A stretch of DNA of 64,000 nucleotides. Origin: Flavobacterium sp. HBTb2-11-1 (lineage in GTDB: Bacteria; Bacteroidota; Bacteroidia; Flavobacteriales; Flavobacteriaceae). The first letter of the stretch is position 1, and the number at the start of each line of letters is the position of its first letter. Below the pieces are notes generated by a model that was not told the DNA's origin, ran no database searches, and saw only the letters and a program-made list of their open reading frames with translations. Below are positions 42,733 through 51,625 of this stretch, piece after piece. The stretch lies in contig NZ_WUMO01000001.1 of assembly GCF_009826975.1 (NCBI RefSeq), positions 62,001-126,000 on the forward strand, given 5' to 3'. Both the position numbers and the translations under genes were made by a program.

Positions 42733-43497
42733 TTAGTTGTTTAATTTTATAAATCCGCCATCAATTGGGTAGTCAGAACCTGTGATGAAAGACGATTCGT
42801 CACTGCATAAGAATAAGGCTAAAGTGGCGATTTCTTCTGGTTTTCCCATACGTCCGATTGGTTGTGATTTAGAAAGTTTTTCGAAAATTTCTTCTTCTTT
42901 TCCAGGATAATTTTTAGCAATAAATCCGTCTACGAAAGGCGTGTGAACTCTCGCAGGAGAAATAGAATTACATCTGATTTTATCATTCAAATAATCTTTA
43001 GCAACCGATAAAGTCATGGCCATAACAGCACCTTTTGCTGTAGAATAAGCAAAACGATCTGGAATACCAACCCAGCTAGCAATAGAAGCTAAGTTTAGGA
43101 TCACACCACCGCCAGAACTTCTTAAAGCCGGAATCGAAGCGTGAAGACAGTTGTAAACTCCTTTTACGTTTACATTCATAATACGGTCAAAATCAGATTC
43201 AGAAGTTGTGTCTACTTTTCCAACGTGTGCGATTCCGGCGTTGTTTACTAGAATATTAATGTTTCCGATTTTCTCGAAAGTCGTTTTAACTTGTTCGTGG
43301 TTTGAAACGTCGCAAGCGTGCGCAAAAACAGTTCCTCCCGCAGATTTGATTTCTTCAACCGTTTCTTTTGCGCTTTCTTCCGTCAATTCTAAAACGTGGA
43401 CTTCAGCTCCTTGTTTAGCAAATAAGACAGAAATCGCTCTTCCAATTCCGCTTCCTCCGCCTGTGATAATTGCTTTTTTATTTTGTAATGAAAACAT
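42733..43497 (-). CDS. SDR dehydrogenase, probable 2-keto-3-deoxy-L-fuconate dehydrogenase
   Basis: The 254-residue short-chain dehydrogenase has TGGGSGIG (12-19), NNAGIAHVGK (near 86), the catalytic Tyr-Lys pair in AYSTAKGAVM and SPARVHTPF. The neighbouring FAH-family hydrolase needs a 2,4-diketo substrate, which such an SDR would make by oxidising C4 of 2-keto-3-deoxyfuconate. Specificity is inferred from the order of genes. It lies 36 bases after the dehydratase gene. Confidence 0.8.
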   Translation of the reverse strand: MFSLQNKKAIITGGGSGIGRAISVLFAKQGAEVHVLELTEESAKETVEEIKSAGGTVFAHACDVSNHEQVKTTFEKIGNINILVNNAGIAHVGKVDTTSESDFDRIMNVNVKGVYNCLHASIPALRSSGGGVILNLASIASWVGIPDRFAYSTAKGAVMAMTLSVAKDYLNDKIRCNSISPARVHTPFVDGFIAKNYPGKEEEIFEKLSKSQPIGRMGKPEEIATLALFLCSDESSFITGSDYPIDGGFIKLNN

Positions 43498-43533
43498 TTA
43501 TATAATTTTTTTAAGTTGTTTTAATTGAGTCTT

Positions 43534-45189
43534 TTACAAAGATACGCCGCGTTTCCACGGAATAAAATCGTCTTGGTTTAATTGAACCGCTTTCGGAATA
43601 ATTTCGCCGCTCGCCGCTTTGATGCAGTATTCCAAAATTTCCTCGCCCATTTCTTCAATAGATTTTTCGCCACTAATGATTGGTCCGCAGTCAATATCGA
43701 TAATATCTTTCATTCTTTTTGCCAGAACAGAGTTTGTCGCTACTTTAATTACGGGACAAACTGGGTTTCCTGTCGGAGTTCCCAATCCAGTTGTAAACAA
43801 AATTAAAGTTGCTCCAGAAGCTGCTTTTCCAGTTGTGGCTTCAACGTCATTTCCTGGCGTACAAACCAAACTTAAACCTGGTTTTGTAACCAATTCGGTA
43901 TAATCTAAAACATCAACTACAGGAGAAGTTCCGCCTTTTTTGGCCGCTCCAGCGCTTTTTATAGCATCAGTAATTAATCCGTCTTTGATATTTCCAGGAG
44001 AAGGATTCATATGAAAACCAGAACCCACTTTATGTGCCAGCTCATCATAAGATTCCATTAAATTGATGAATTTTCTAGCCTTATCTTCGGTAACACATCT
44101 ATCGATTAAATTCTGCTCAGCGCCGCATAATTCAGGGAATTCAGCCAAAAGAATTTTTCCGCCTAAAGCTACAACCAAATCAGAAGTATAACCCACAGCA
44201 GGATTTGCAGAAACACCGCTGAAACCGTCGCTTCCGCCACATTTTACGGCAATGCATAAATCGCTTAATGGCGCATCGGTTCTTTCGTATTGGTTGATTT
44301 CAATTAAACCTTCAAAAGTCTTTTTGATGGCATTGGTAATCAAAACTTCTTCGCTTTCGGTCTGCTGCTGTTCAAAAATAAATAATGGTTTATCGAAATC
44401 TGGGTTTTGTTTTTTGACATCATTTACAAAATCTTGAACTTGTAAATGTTGGCATCCCAAACTCAAAAGCGTAATTCCTCCAACGTTTGGGTGATTCGCA
44501 TAAGAAGCCAACAATGCGCTCAAAGTAGATGAATCTTGACGCGTTCCGCCACAGCCGCCTTGGTGATTTAGGAATTTGATTCCGTCTACATTTTCAAAAA
44601 TACGTTTGTTTTTTGGAGTTGGATTCAATTCAATATGGATATCGTTAATGTCTTTTCCGTTCAAATAACCTTCCAATAATTCGTGCGTAAATTGGTTGTA
44701 CTTGTCTGTTACAGCATAACCCAATTGTTTGTGAAGTGCTTCTTTGATTACGTCCAAATTTCGGTTTTCACAAAAAACAGTCGGGATAAAAAGCCAGTAA
44801 TTTGCCGTTCCAACGCGTCCGTCTTTTCTTTTGTAACCTTTAAAAGTTCTGTTTTCGAATTTAGAAACATCAGGCGCATTCCATTCGTAAGAAGCATTTC
44901 TGTAAGCGTAAGGATCTGCGGCGTGTTTTAAGTTCTCGGTCGTCATTAAACTTCCTTTTGCCACATCATTTTGCACTTTTCCAACCAAAACGCCATACAT
45001 GTTTACTTCTTCTCCCTGCTTCATGTCCTGCATGTAGAATTTATGTTTGGCTTTGATGAGGTCTTGCAAAACGTAAGTTTCGTTTTCAAAATGAATCGAA
45101 TCGCCTTTTTGAAGATCGGTTAAGGCAACCAATACATTATCATCTGGATGCAGTTTTACAACCAGTTTTTTTGTGTTATTCTCAGACAT
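43534..45189 (-). CDS. UxaA-family sugar acid dehydratase
   Basis: The 551-residue protein starts with an SAF domain (about 1-85, VKLHPDDNVLVALTDLQKGD) and continues with the UxaA core: GYKRKDGRVGTANYWLFIPT, FLNHQGGCGGTRQDS, CGGSDGFSGVSANPAVGYTS and FTTGLGTPTGNPVCPVIKVA. D-altronate and galactarate dehydratases of this family dehydrate sugar acids with an iron cofactor. Next to two dehydrogenases and an FAH hydrolase, L-fuconate (or L-rhamnonate) is the likely substrate. It is the first gene of the minus-strand run, divergent from an AraC regulator. Confidence 0.83.
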   Translation of the reverse strand: MSENNTKKLVVKLHPDDNVLVALTDLQKGDSIHFENETYVLQDLIKAKHKFYMQDMKQGEEVNMYGVLVGKVQNDVAKGSLMTTENLKHAADPYAYRNASYEWNAPDVSKFENRTFKGYKRKDGRVGTANYWLFIPTVFCENRNLDVIKEALHKQLGYAVTDKYNQFTHELLEGYLNGKDINDIHIELNPTPKNKRIFENVDGIKFLNHQGGCGGTRQDSSTLSALLASYANHPNVGGITLLSLGCQHLQVQDFVNDVKKQNPDFDKPLFIFEQQQTESEEVLITNAIKKTFEGLIEINQYERTDAPLSDLCIAVKCGGSDGFSGVSANPAVGYTSDLVVALGGKILLAEFPELCGAEQNLIDRCVTEDKARKFINLMESYDELAHKVGSGFHMNPSPGNIKDGLITDAIKSAGAAKKGGTSPVVDVLDYTELVTKPGLSLVCTPGNDVEATTGKAASGATLILFTTGLGTPTGNPVCPVIKVATNSVLAKRMKDIIDIDCGPIISGEKSIEEMGEEILEYCIKAASGEIIPKAVQLNQDDFIPWKRGVSL

Positions 45190-45349
45190 TGTGTTGTTGT
45201 TTTTTTTTCTTTTTTTGATGTCACTGCTTTTGTTTTATAACATTTTAATCTTCTGATTTTGTATAGAATTCGGGCAGTTAACGAAAAATAAAATTAGCTT
45301 TTTTACATATTGGTTAATAGTCTAATATTATCCGTATCTAATCTTTAAT

Positions 45350-45357
45350 TATCTTTG
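45350..45357 (+). promoter_or_regulatory. -7 box of the AraC-type gene, start codon at the expected transcript start
   Basis: TATCTTTG matches TAnnTTTG and is followed by CAGTATG, the ATG being that of the regulator. The transcript start would fall at the start codon, as in front of rbfA at 1770. Confidence 0.5.
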
Positions 45358-45361
45358 CAGT

Positions 45362-46252
45362 ATGAAATTGGAACAAACCAAAATAGCGTCTTATCTCAAC
45401 ACAAAAGTTTCGGTGCTTAATCGTATTGAACCATTTTTTCAAGCGCCGTTTCATTCGCATCCTGAACTGGAATTGGTTTATGTGAAAGAGAGTTACGGAA
45501 AACGTATTATCGGAAATTCGGTAATGCCGTTTGAGCCTGGCGATATGGTTTTTTTAGGTTCTGATATTCCGCATGTTTGGCTGAATGATGAGAAATATTA
45601 TCAGGGAATTGAGGATTTAAGAGCCAATTCGATTGTCGTATATTTTCATAAAGATATTTTCGGACCAACTTTTTATGAATTAAAAGAAACCCAAAAAATC
45701 AACGAGCTTTTTGTTCAGGCTGGAAAAGGCATTTCGATTATCGGAAAAACCAATAAACAGATTGCTAAAAAACTGGAGAAATTAGTTTCAAAAAAAGACT
45801 TCGAAGTTATTATCGGACTTTTTGAGATTTTGTCTATTCTTTCAGAAAGCCAGGATAAGATTTACATCAACGACGAAATTTATTCGTTGATGCAGAAAGA
45901 TTCGAAAGTAGATCGTCTTTCAGAGGTTTTTCAATATGTCAATAAGAATTATAAAAAGAATATTTCCTTAGAAGAAATTGCCGCTGTCGCGAATATGACG
46001 CGGACTTCTTTCTGCAGAATGTTTAGAATTAAAACAAAGAAAAATTTTGTGGATTATCTGCATGAAATCCGAATTTCGAATGCTTGCAAATTACTTTTAG
46101 AAACTGATAAAAGTATGTCTGAAATCGCTTATGCTTGCGGGTATAAAACGGCTTCGAACTTTAATAAACTCTTTAAAAAGTGTAAAGGAATTACTCCTTC
46201 TGACTTTAAAAACAATGCGAAGGTTAGTTTTGCCACAGATTTAAAGGATTAA
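45362..46252 (+). CDS. AraC-family regulator, probably of the deoxysugar pathway
   Basis: The 296-residue protein has an N-terminal cupin-like sensor (FQAPFHSHPELELVYVKESY, PGDMVFLGSDIPHVWLND) and a C-terminal AraC double HTH (about 195-290; ISLEEIAAVANMTRTSFCRM, MSEIAYACGYKTASNFNKLF). It is divergent from the UxaA-family dehydratase gene in a 172-base gap, so it is the probable activator of that run, sensing a sugar or sugar acid. The operator was not identified by eye. Confidence 0.85.
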   Translation: MKLEQTKIASYLNTKVSVLNRIEPFFQAPFHSHPELELVYVKESYGKRIIGNSVMPFEPGDMVFLGSDIPHVWLNDEKYYQGIEDLRANSIVVYFHKDIFGPTFYELKETQKINELFVQAGKGISIIGKTNKQIAKKLEKLVSKKDFEVIIGLFEILSILSESQDKIYINDEIYSLMQKDSKVDRLSEVFQYVNKNYKKNISLEEIAAVANMTRTSFCRMFRIKTKKNFVDYLHEIRISNACKLLLETDKSMSEIAYACGYKTASNFNKLFKKCKGITPSDFKNNAKVSFATDLKD

Positions 46253-46271
46253 AGAGATTTTTAAGTCCAGT

Positions 46272-46342
46272 TTTGTCTGGCTGAGCGGAGTCGAAGCCCA
46301 CGTCCAATTGGAACGCCCTTCGACTTCGCTCAGGGTGACAAA
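46272..46342. repeat. CTGAGCGGAGTCGAAG-type inverted repeat
   Basis: TTTGTCTGGCTGAGCGGAGT plus CGAAG (46272-46296) is inverted at 46318-46342 with 4 mismatches in 25 positions. The unit is GC-richer than its surroundings. Repeats containing GAGCGGAGTCGAAG / CTTCGACTTCGCTCAG are widespread in Bacteroidota genomes. It lies between convergent regulator and SDR genes and may also end transcription. Confidence 0.7.
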
Positions 46343-46388
46343 CTAAAGCAAATCATTTTAATCCTTTTAATCTGTGGCTAAAAAAAAA

Positions 46389-47168
46389 TTAAATAGAACG
46401 GTCTAAATGCGTATAACCGCCATCCACATAAATAATCTGTCCTGTGGTGTGGCTTGACTTTTCAGACAATAAGAAAACCACCATATTGGCTATTTCTTCA
46501 GCTGTTGTCATTCTGTTTTCTAGCGGAATATTTTTAGTGATTGCAGCCAGTTTTTCTTCTTTATTTTCAAAAGTATTGATCCACGTTTCGTAAAGTGGGG
46601 TGTAACATTCTGCTACAATTACGGCATTTACGCGGATGCGGTATTTTAATAATTCAACCGCCCATTCTCTAGTTAAAGCGTTTCTTCCTCCGTTTGAAGC
46701 AGCGTACGCTGAGGTTCCGCCTTGACCTGTTTCGGCAGTTTTAGAACCGATGTTCACAATGGCGCCTTTTGATTCTTTCAAATACGGAAGAGCATGCTGT
46801 GCCATTAAATAATAGTGCACTAAATTTTTGTGAAGCGAAGCAGCGAAATCTTCATAATTTCCGTTTTCTAATCCAACACCGTCATTAACTCCGGCATTGT
46901 TTACAAGTCCGTCAATTCTTCCGAATTTTGCGATTACAGCTTCAACGGCTTTTTTGCAGTCTTCTGGTTTTGTTAAATCGGCAGCAACTTGATGCGCTTC
47001 CTTTCCGATGGCTTTTAATTCTTCTACGGCTTTGATGTTATCATTTTCGTTACGTCCAACGATAAACGGAATTGCATTTTCTTCGGCTAAAACCTTAACG
47101 ATTCCTAAACCGATTCCTTTTGCTCCTCCCGTAACGATAATGATTTTTTGGGTTAATGATAACTGCAT
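46389..47168 (-). CDS. SDR dehydrogenase with Asn at the catalytic Lys position, probable L-fucose dehydrogenase
   Basis: The 259-residue short-chain dehydrogenase has TGGAKGIG (13-20), NNAGVNDG (near 90) and the serine NIGSK (Ser142). Its active-site segment reads AYAASNGGRNA: Tyr155 is present but the lysine four residues on is Asn159. The DNA (codon AAC) leaves no doubt about the reading. In a cluster with mutarotase, dehydratase and hydrolase genes it should oxidise the sugar to its lactone. It lies in a separate unit, convergent with the AraC gene, and downstream of the symporter gene. Confidence 0.75.
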   Translation of the reverse strand: MQLSLTQKIIIVTGGAKGIGLGIVKVLAEENAIPFIVGRNENDNIKAVEELKAIGKEAHQVAADLTKPEDCKKAVEAVIAKFGRIDGLVNNAGVNDGVGLENGNYEDFAASLHKNLVHYYLMAQHALPYLKESKGAIVNIGSKTAETGQGGTSAYAASNGGRNALTREWAVELLKYRIRVNAVIVAECYTPLYETWINTFENKEEKLAAITKNIPLENRMTTAEEIANMVVFLLSEKSSHTTGQIIYVDGGYTHLDRSI

Positions 47169-47202
47169 GATTTTATTTTATTATAATTTATTGCTAATAT
47201 TT

Positions 47203-47339
47203 TTAAACACATAGAAACATAGTTTTAATTTGCCTAAAAAGGCATTTCATTTTTTTTAAAGCACATAGCTATGTGTTCAAATCTAGATTTGTTTTTTGCT
47301 CTTTCTTACAGGCTAAAAATCTATGCTTCTATGTGTTAA
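47203..47339. repeat. 137-bp element with 20-bp inverted ends and central palindrome, copy B
   Basis: TTAAACACATAGAAACATAG (47203-47222) is identical to the left arm of copy A (19228-19366). The right arm (CTATGCTTCTATGTGTTAA, 47321-47339) differs by one substitution and one deletion, and the centre holds CACATAGCTATGTG (47262-47275). Inner sequences differ more. It occupies the 249-base gap between the SDR gene and the symporter gene. Confidence 0.83.
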
Positions 47340-47417
47340 AACATTTTTAAAAATTTACAGCTGTTGTTCATGACAAACAACAGCTGTAAAAATAGAGAGA
47401 ATAGAACTGATAATTTA

Positions 47418-49106
47418 TTACCAGAACTTAACATAAAGCGCAGCAATAATCAATAGCGTAATAACGATTAAGACTGTTGTCTGCGGTTTTACTTTAAACA
47501 TTTCAGAATCAATTTCGAATGCTTTAGGGTTTACTTTTGGACCAGCAAAACTTATTAATATCATTGCAATCATTGTAAATAAGAATGATAATCCCATACA
47601 GATGTGGAACGGAATTTCGAAAGCTCCTTTTCCATTAGGGTAAGCTGTGTATAAAAGTGTATCATTTCCAAATAAAGCTGGAGCGTATTCGTTGAATAAA
47701 ACAGATAATAAGAATCCTAAGATTACACCCACGATTGCCGCTGTTCCAGTAGTTCTTTTCCAGAACATACCCAAGAAGAACATGGCAAAAACTCCAGGGC
47801 TGATGAATCCAGTGTATTTTTGGATGTAGGTAAATCCTCCAACGCCACCAATTCCTAAAACGTCATTCCATGTAAATAAAACGGCCAAAAGCATAGCAAC
47901 AAAAACGGCAAGACGACCGATGTTTACCTGCTGTCTTTCGCCAGCATTTTTTTGAATGTATTTTTTATGAACGTCTAATGTATAGATTGTAGAAATACTG
48001 TTTACTTTTCCTGCCAAAGAAGCTACGATTGCAGCAGTAAGAGCAGCAACAGAAAGACCTTTTAATCCGGTTGGAAGGAATGTTAATATAGCAGAATATG
48101 CCTCATCTTTTACTCCTCCCTCTAATTGAGGTAAGTGTCCGCTTGTGTATAAAACGTAAGCAGCAATACCAGGAAGCATTACAATAAGCGGCATTAATAA
48201 TTTAAGCATACCAGCAAACAAAATTCCTGTACGAGCTGTTTGTAAATCTGCTCCAAGTGCTCTCTGCGTAATGTATTGGTTACATCCCCAGTAATTTAAG
48301 TTGATAATCCAGATACCAGCGGCATAAGATAACAATCCAGGGAAAGTTAAATATTTATCGATTTCAAGTTGAGAAGATGTTGCAGTTGGTTTCGGAATAA
48401 TCATTTTGAAATGTTCTGGTGCCTGCTGCATTAAAACTTTAAAACCGGCAATTGCATTTTGACCAACACCAAAAGCTTCCGCAACTGTTGTTAAAGCAAT
48501 ATAAGAAGTCACCAAACCTCCAATAATTAAAACGGCAACTTGGATAACGTCTGTATACGCTACAACTTTCATTCCTCCAAGCGAAATAAACAAAGCAAAA
48601 ATAGCCAATCCAAGCATAATTACGTGAAGATATTCCCCACCAGCAAGTTTGTTAATCGCAACTGCTCCTAAATATAAAATAGAAGTAAGGTTTACAAAAA
48701 CATATAAAAACAGCCAAAATACTGCCATGATAAGCGCAGTAGATTCGTTGTAACGTGTTTTTAAGAACTGTGGCATCGTGTAAATCTTGTTTTTAAGATA
48801 AACAGGAATAAACCATACCGCCACGATAATAAGGGCAACGGCAGCAAGCCATTCGTAAGCAGCGACAGCGATTCCTAAGAAGAAACCTTCACCGCTCATC
48901 CCGATGAATTGCTCTGCCGAAATATTAGAAGCAATAAGAGAAGCTCCAATTGCCCACCAAGTTAAATTTCCTTCAGCCAAAAAGTAAGCTTTAGCATCAT
49001 GTTCGTCCTGTTTACGTTTGCGGTAAACGGTGTAACCGTAGACAGAGACTACGATAAAATAAATAATAAAAACCGCATAGTCTGCGAAAGCGAGGTTTTG
49101 GTTCAT
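47418..49106 (-). CDS. SSS-family sodium/sugar symporter
   Basis: The 562-residue protein has about 14 membrane segments and the sodium/solute symporter pattern: VFIIYFIVVSVYGYTVYRKR, WWAIGASLIASNISAEQFIGMS, LAGKVNSISTIYTLDVHKKY. Such SglT-like carriers bring in a sugar with Na+. Gene order allows galactose (next to galT-galK) or fucose, but the same 19-bp palindrome that stands in front of the arabinofuranosidase and araB genes lies 176 bases upstream of its start, so arabinose uptake is my preferred reading. Confidence 0.85.
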   Translation of the reverse strand: MNQNLAFADYAVFIIYFIVVSVYGYTVYRKRKQDEHDAKAYFLAEGNLTWWAIGASLIASNISAEQFIGMSGEGFFLGIAVAAYEWLAAVALIIVAVWFIPVYLKNKIYTMPQFLKTRYNESTALIMAVFWLFLYVFVNLTSILYLGAVAINKLAGGEYLHVIMLGLAIFALFISLGGMKVVAYTDVIQVAVLIIGGLVTSYIALTTVAEAFGVGQNAIAGFKVLMQQAPEHFKMIIPKPTATSSQLEIDKYLTFPGLLSYAAGIWIINLNYWGCNQYITQRALGADLQTARTGILFAGMLKLLMPLIVMLPGIAAYVLYTSGHLPQLEGGVKDEAYSAILTFLPTGLKGLSVAALTAAIVASLAGKVNSISTIYTLDVHKKYIQKNAGERQQVNIGRLAVFVAMLLAVLFTWNDVLGIGGVGGFTYIQKYTGFISPGVFAMFFLGMFWKRTTGTAAIVGVILGFLLSVLFNEYAPALFGNDTLLYTAYPNGKGAFEIPFHICMGLSFLFTMIAMILISFAGPKVNPKAFEIDSEMFKVKPQTTVLIVITLLIIAALYVKFW

Positions 49107-49245
49107 TGTTAGTAGTATTTTAAATAATTATTATAGGTTGTTTGTTTATGTGGTTTTAAATTTGTTTTTATGTTGTTAAATCTTGTTAAAAATGCAAGAT
49201 GTGTTTTATTTCTGTTATTTTTTTGCGAAAATAAAAGCAGAAGCC

Positions 49246-49253
49246 AAATGTAA
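49246..49253 (-). promoter_or_regulatory. Candidate -7 box of the symporter gene
   Basis: On the minus strand TACATTTG fits TAnnTTTG, 140 bases before the symporter start codon and 28 bases downstream (on that strand) of the palindrome at 49282-49300. No -33 TTG is seen at normal spacing. Confidence 0.4.
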
Positions 49254-49281
49254 AATAAAAATTTAGAAATCAGTCATTAGT

Positions 49282-49300
49282 AAATGTGTTTTTTACATTT
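49282..49300. promoter_or_regulatory. Operator candidate AAATGT-N7-ACATTT upstream of the symporter gene
   Basis: AAATGTGTTTTTTACATTT is a perfect 6-bp inverted repeat with a 7-base spacer. Two more sites of the same form are at 54980-54998 and 56776-56794, both in front of arabinose genes. The three fit AARTGTKTKTTTNACAYTT (54980 read on the minus strand). The most likely binder is the NUDIX-type regulator at 53850. Confidence 0.65.
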
Positions 49301-49357
49301 ATTTGATAATTATTATGTTAAATTTTTATTTTTGGCTTTACTACAACGAGAAGGCTA

Positions 49358-50416
49358 TTATACTTTTACAGTGCTTTTGTAATGTACATCCGAAAGTTGT
49401 CTCAAAATTTCAGCACTTTTTTCTGGTGTAATGTCTCTTTGCGATTCCCCTAGCATTTCGTATCCAACCATAAACTTTTTTACGGTTGCAGATCTTAATA
49501 ACGGCGGATAAAAATGCATGTGGAAATGCCATTCTGGATGCAGTAAACCGTCTGTTGGCGATTGGTGAATTCCTGATGAATATGGAAAAGAAGTATTAAA
49601 TAAATTGTCGTACTTCGTAGTTAACTGTTTTAAGATTTTCGCGAAAGCGGTGCTCTCTTCAGCAGTAAAATCAGTGATTTTGTTTACAGCTCTTTTACTT
49701 ACAATCATGGTTTCGTATGGCCAGATTGCCCAAAACGGAACCAATGCCACAAAATGATCATTTTCGATTACGATACGGTCGCCAGCTTTCAATTCAGCTT
49801 TAACATAATCTTCCAATAAAGTTTTGTCGTTTTTATCGTAATATGATTTTAAGCTGTTTTGTGTTTTTTCAACCTGAGTCGGCAATGACGACTGCGCCCA
49901 GATTTGACCGTGTGGGTGCGGGTTGCTGCAGCCCATAACGCTTCCTTTGTTTTCAAAAATCTGAACGTGGTTGATGTATTTAATATTTCCTAAATCGGTA
50001 TATTCTTTCTGCCAAGTTTTAATAATATTTTCAATATCGGCAATTTCCATTTCTGGAAGAGTCAGGTCATGTCTTGGCGAAAAGCAAACTACTCTTGAAA
50101 TGCCTTGTTCTGGTTTTGCCTTAAAAAAAGTATGTTTAATATCGTCTTCAAAAATAATTTCTTCCTGTTTCATAGCGGCAAAATCATTTTCAAAAACAAA
50201 ACTGTTTTCGTATTGCGGATTATTCATTCCGTTGGCACGAACATTTCCTGGACACAAATAACAAGTTGGGTCGTATTTAGGAAGTTCTTCAGTTGAAATG
50301 GTTTCGTTCTGTCCCTGCCAAGGGCGTTTTGCACGGTGAGGAGATACCAAAACCCATTCGTTGATTAATGGATTAAAGCGTCTGTGCGGATCTTCGTTAA
50401 TGTCAAAATTTTTCAT
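49358..50416 (-). CDS. galT: Galactose-1-phosphate uridylyltransferase
   Basis: The 352-residue enzyme has the active-site HPH (His167-Pro-His169) in CSNPHPHGQIWAQ, the zinc cysteines Cys53 and Cys56 (CYLCPG) and the family N-terminus PHRRFNPLINEWVLVSPHRA. It exchanges UMP between UDP-glucose and galactose-1-phosphate in the Leloir pathway. It follows galK by 14 bases and is the last gene of the gal run. Confidence 0.93.
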   Translation of the reverse strand: MKNFDINEDPHRRFNPLINEWVLVSPHRAKRPWQGQNETISTEELPKYDPTCYLCPGNVRANGMNNPQYENSFVFENDFAAMKQEEIIFEDDIKHTFFKAKPEQGISRVVCFSPRHDLTLPEMEIADIENIIKTWQKEYTDLGNIKYINHVQIFENKGSVMGCSNPHPHGQIWAQSSLPTQVEKTQNSLKSYYDKNDKTLLEDYVKAELKAGDRIVIENDHFVALVPFWAIWPYETMIVSKRAVNKITDFTAEESTAFAKILKQLTTKYDNLFNTSFPYSSGIHQSPTDGLLHPEWHFHMHFYPPLLRSATVKKFMVGYEMLGESQRDITPEKSAEILRQLSDVHYKSTVKV

Positions 50417-50430
50417 TGTGGTGTGTGGTT

Positions 50431-51591
50431 TTAAAGTAGCGTTGTTCCGTTTGAGATTTTTACATCGTAGAATTTTAATTCAATTCCAAATGTATCTAAA
50501 TAAAGCTTTGAAAACTTACGCTTAACCTCATTTTCATGTCCTTTTTTAACTAAATTGATAGTGCAGCCGCCAAAACCGCCACCCATTAGTCTAGAACCAA
50601 TGATGGCATCGTCTTCTTTTGCTGTATCGACAAGCATGTCTAATTCTTCGCAACTTACCTCATATTCTTGCGATAAACCGTAGTGTGTTTCAAAAAGCAA
50701 TTCGCCTAAAAGTTCAATGTTTCCTTGGTCTAAAGCTTTACAAGCTTTGATAACGCGATTGATTTCTTTTACTACAAAATGAACTCTGGCAAAAACTTTT
50801 TCAGTCATTTTATCTTTAAGGCTTAAAACCTGTTCTTCTGTAGCATTTCTAAAAGTTTTTACTTCTGGAAAATGGCTTTTTATAATCGATAAACCTTCTT
50901 CACATTCGATTCTTCTCGTATTGTATTCTGATGTAAAGAGCGAATGCTTCACATTAGAATCAAACAAAATCAAAGAATAATCTTTAAAGTCGGCATTGTG
51001 ATATTCAAAATCCAAAGTGTTGCAATCCAGCTGAATTACTTTATTTTCAAGACCGTGAACACTTGAGAACTGATCCATAATGCCGCAGTTGATTCCAACC
51101 CAATGTTCTGCTTTTTGTCCTAATAGTGAAATGTCTTTTTTTTCAATTTTTAAATCGAAAAGAGATTTGATTCCGAAAATCATTCCGCATTCTAAAGCCG
51201 CCGAAGAAGATAATCCAGAACCAACGGGAATATTACTGCTGAAAACGCAGTTGAAACCGTCAAAAGAAAATCCGTTGTCTTGCAATTGTTTGATAACGCC
51301 ACGAATATAATTGGTCCAAACGACATCACTCAATTTCACTTCCTGAGTTAAGTCAATTTCAAATTCTTCATTCAAATCGATAGCGATTACTTTAGAAGTA
51401 TTGGTGTTATTTTTTTCAAAAGCAAAACAAATTACTTTGTCAATTGCAGCAGGTAAAACATAACCGTCATTGTAGTCAATGTGTTCTCCAATGATGTTGA
51501 TTCGGCCTGGAGAAAGTACCGTTTTTTGAGGAGAAGATCCGAAAGATTTCTCAAAAAAAGCAACAGTATTTTGTATTAAAATATCATTCAT
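50431..51591 (-). CDS. galK: Galactokinase
   Basis: The 386-residue GHMP kinase has the galactokinase signature GRINIIGEHIDYNDGYVLPA near the N-terminus, the ATP motif PVGSGLSSSAALECG (about 120-134) and the C-terminal GGGFGGCTINL. It phosphorylates galactose at C1. Length is normal. It lies between galM and galT on the same strand. Confidence 0.94.
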   Translation of the reverse strand: MNDILIQNTVAFFEKSFGSSPQKTVLSPGRINIIGEHIDYNDGYVLPAAIDKVICFAFEKNNTNTSKVIAIDLNEEFEIDLTQEVKLSDVVWTNYIRGVIKQLQDNGFSFDGFNCVFSSNIPVGSGLSSSAALECGMIFGIKSLFDLKIEKKDISLLGQKAEHWVGINCGIMDQFSSVHGLENKVIQLDCNTLDFEYHNADFKDYSLILFDSNVKHSLFTSEYNTRRIECEEGLSIIKSHFPEVKTFRNATEEQVLSLKDKMTEKVFARVHFVVKEINRVIKACKALDQGNIELLGELLFETHYGLSQEYEVSCEELDMLVDTAKEDDAIIGSRLMGGGFGGCTINLVKKGHENEVKRKFSKLYLDTFGIELKFYDVKISNGTTLL

Positions 51592-51625
51592 TATAGTTGT
51601 TGTAATTGTGGTATTGTATAAATAG

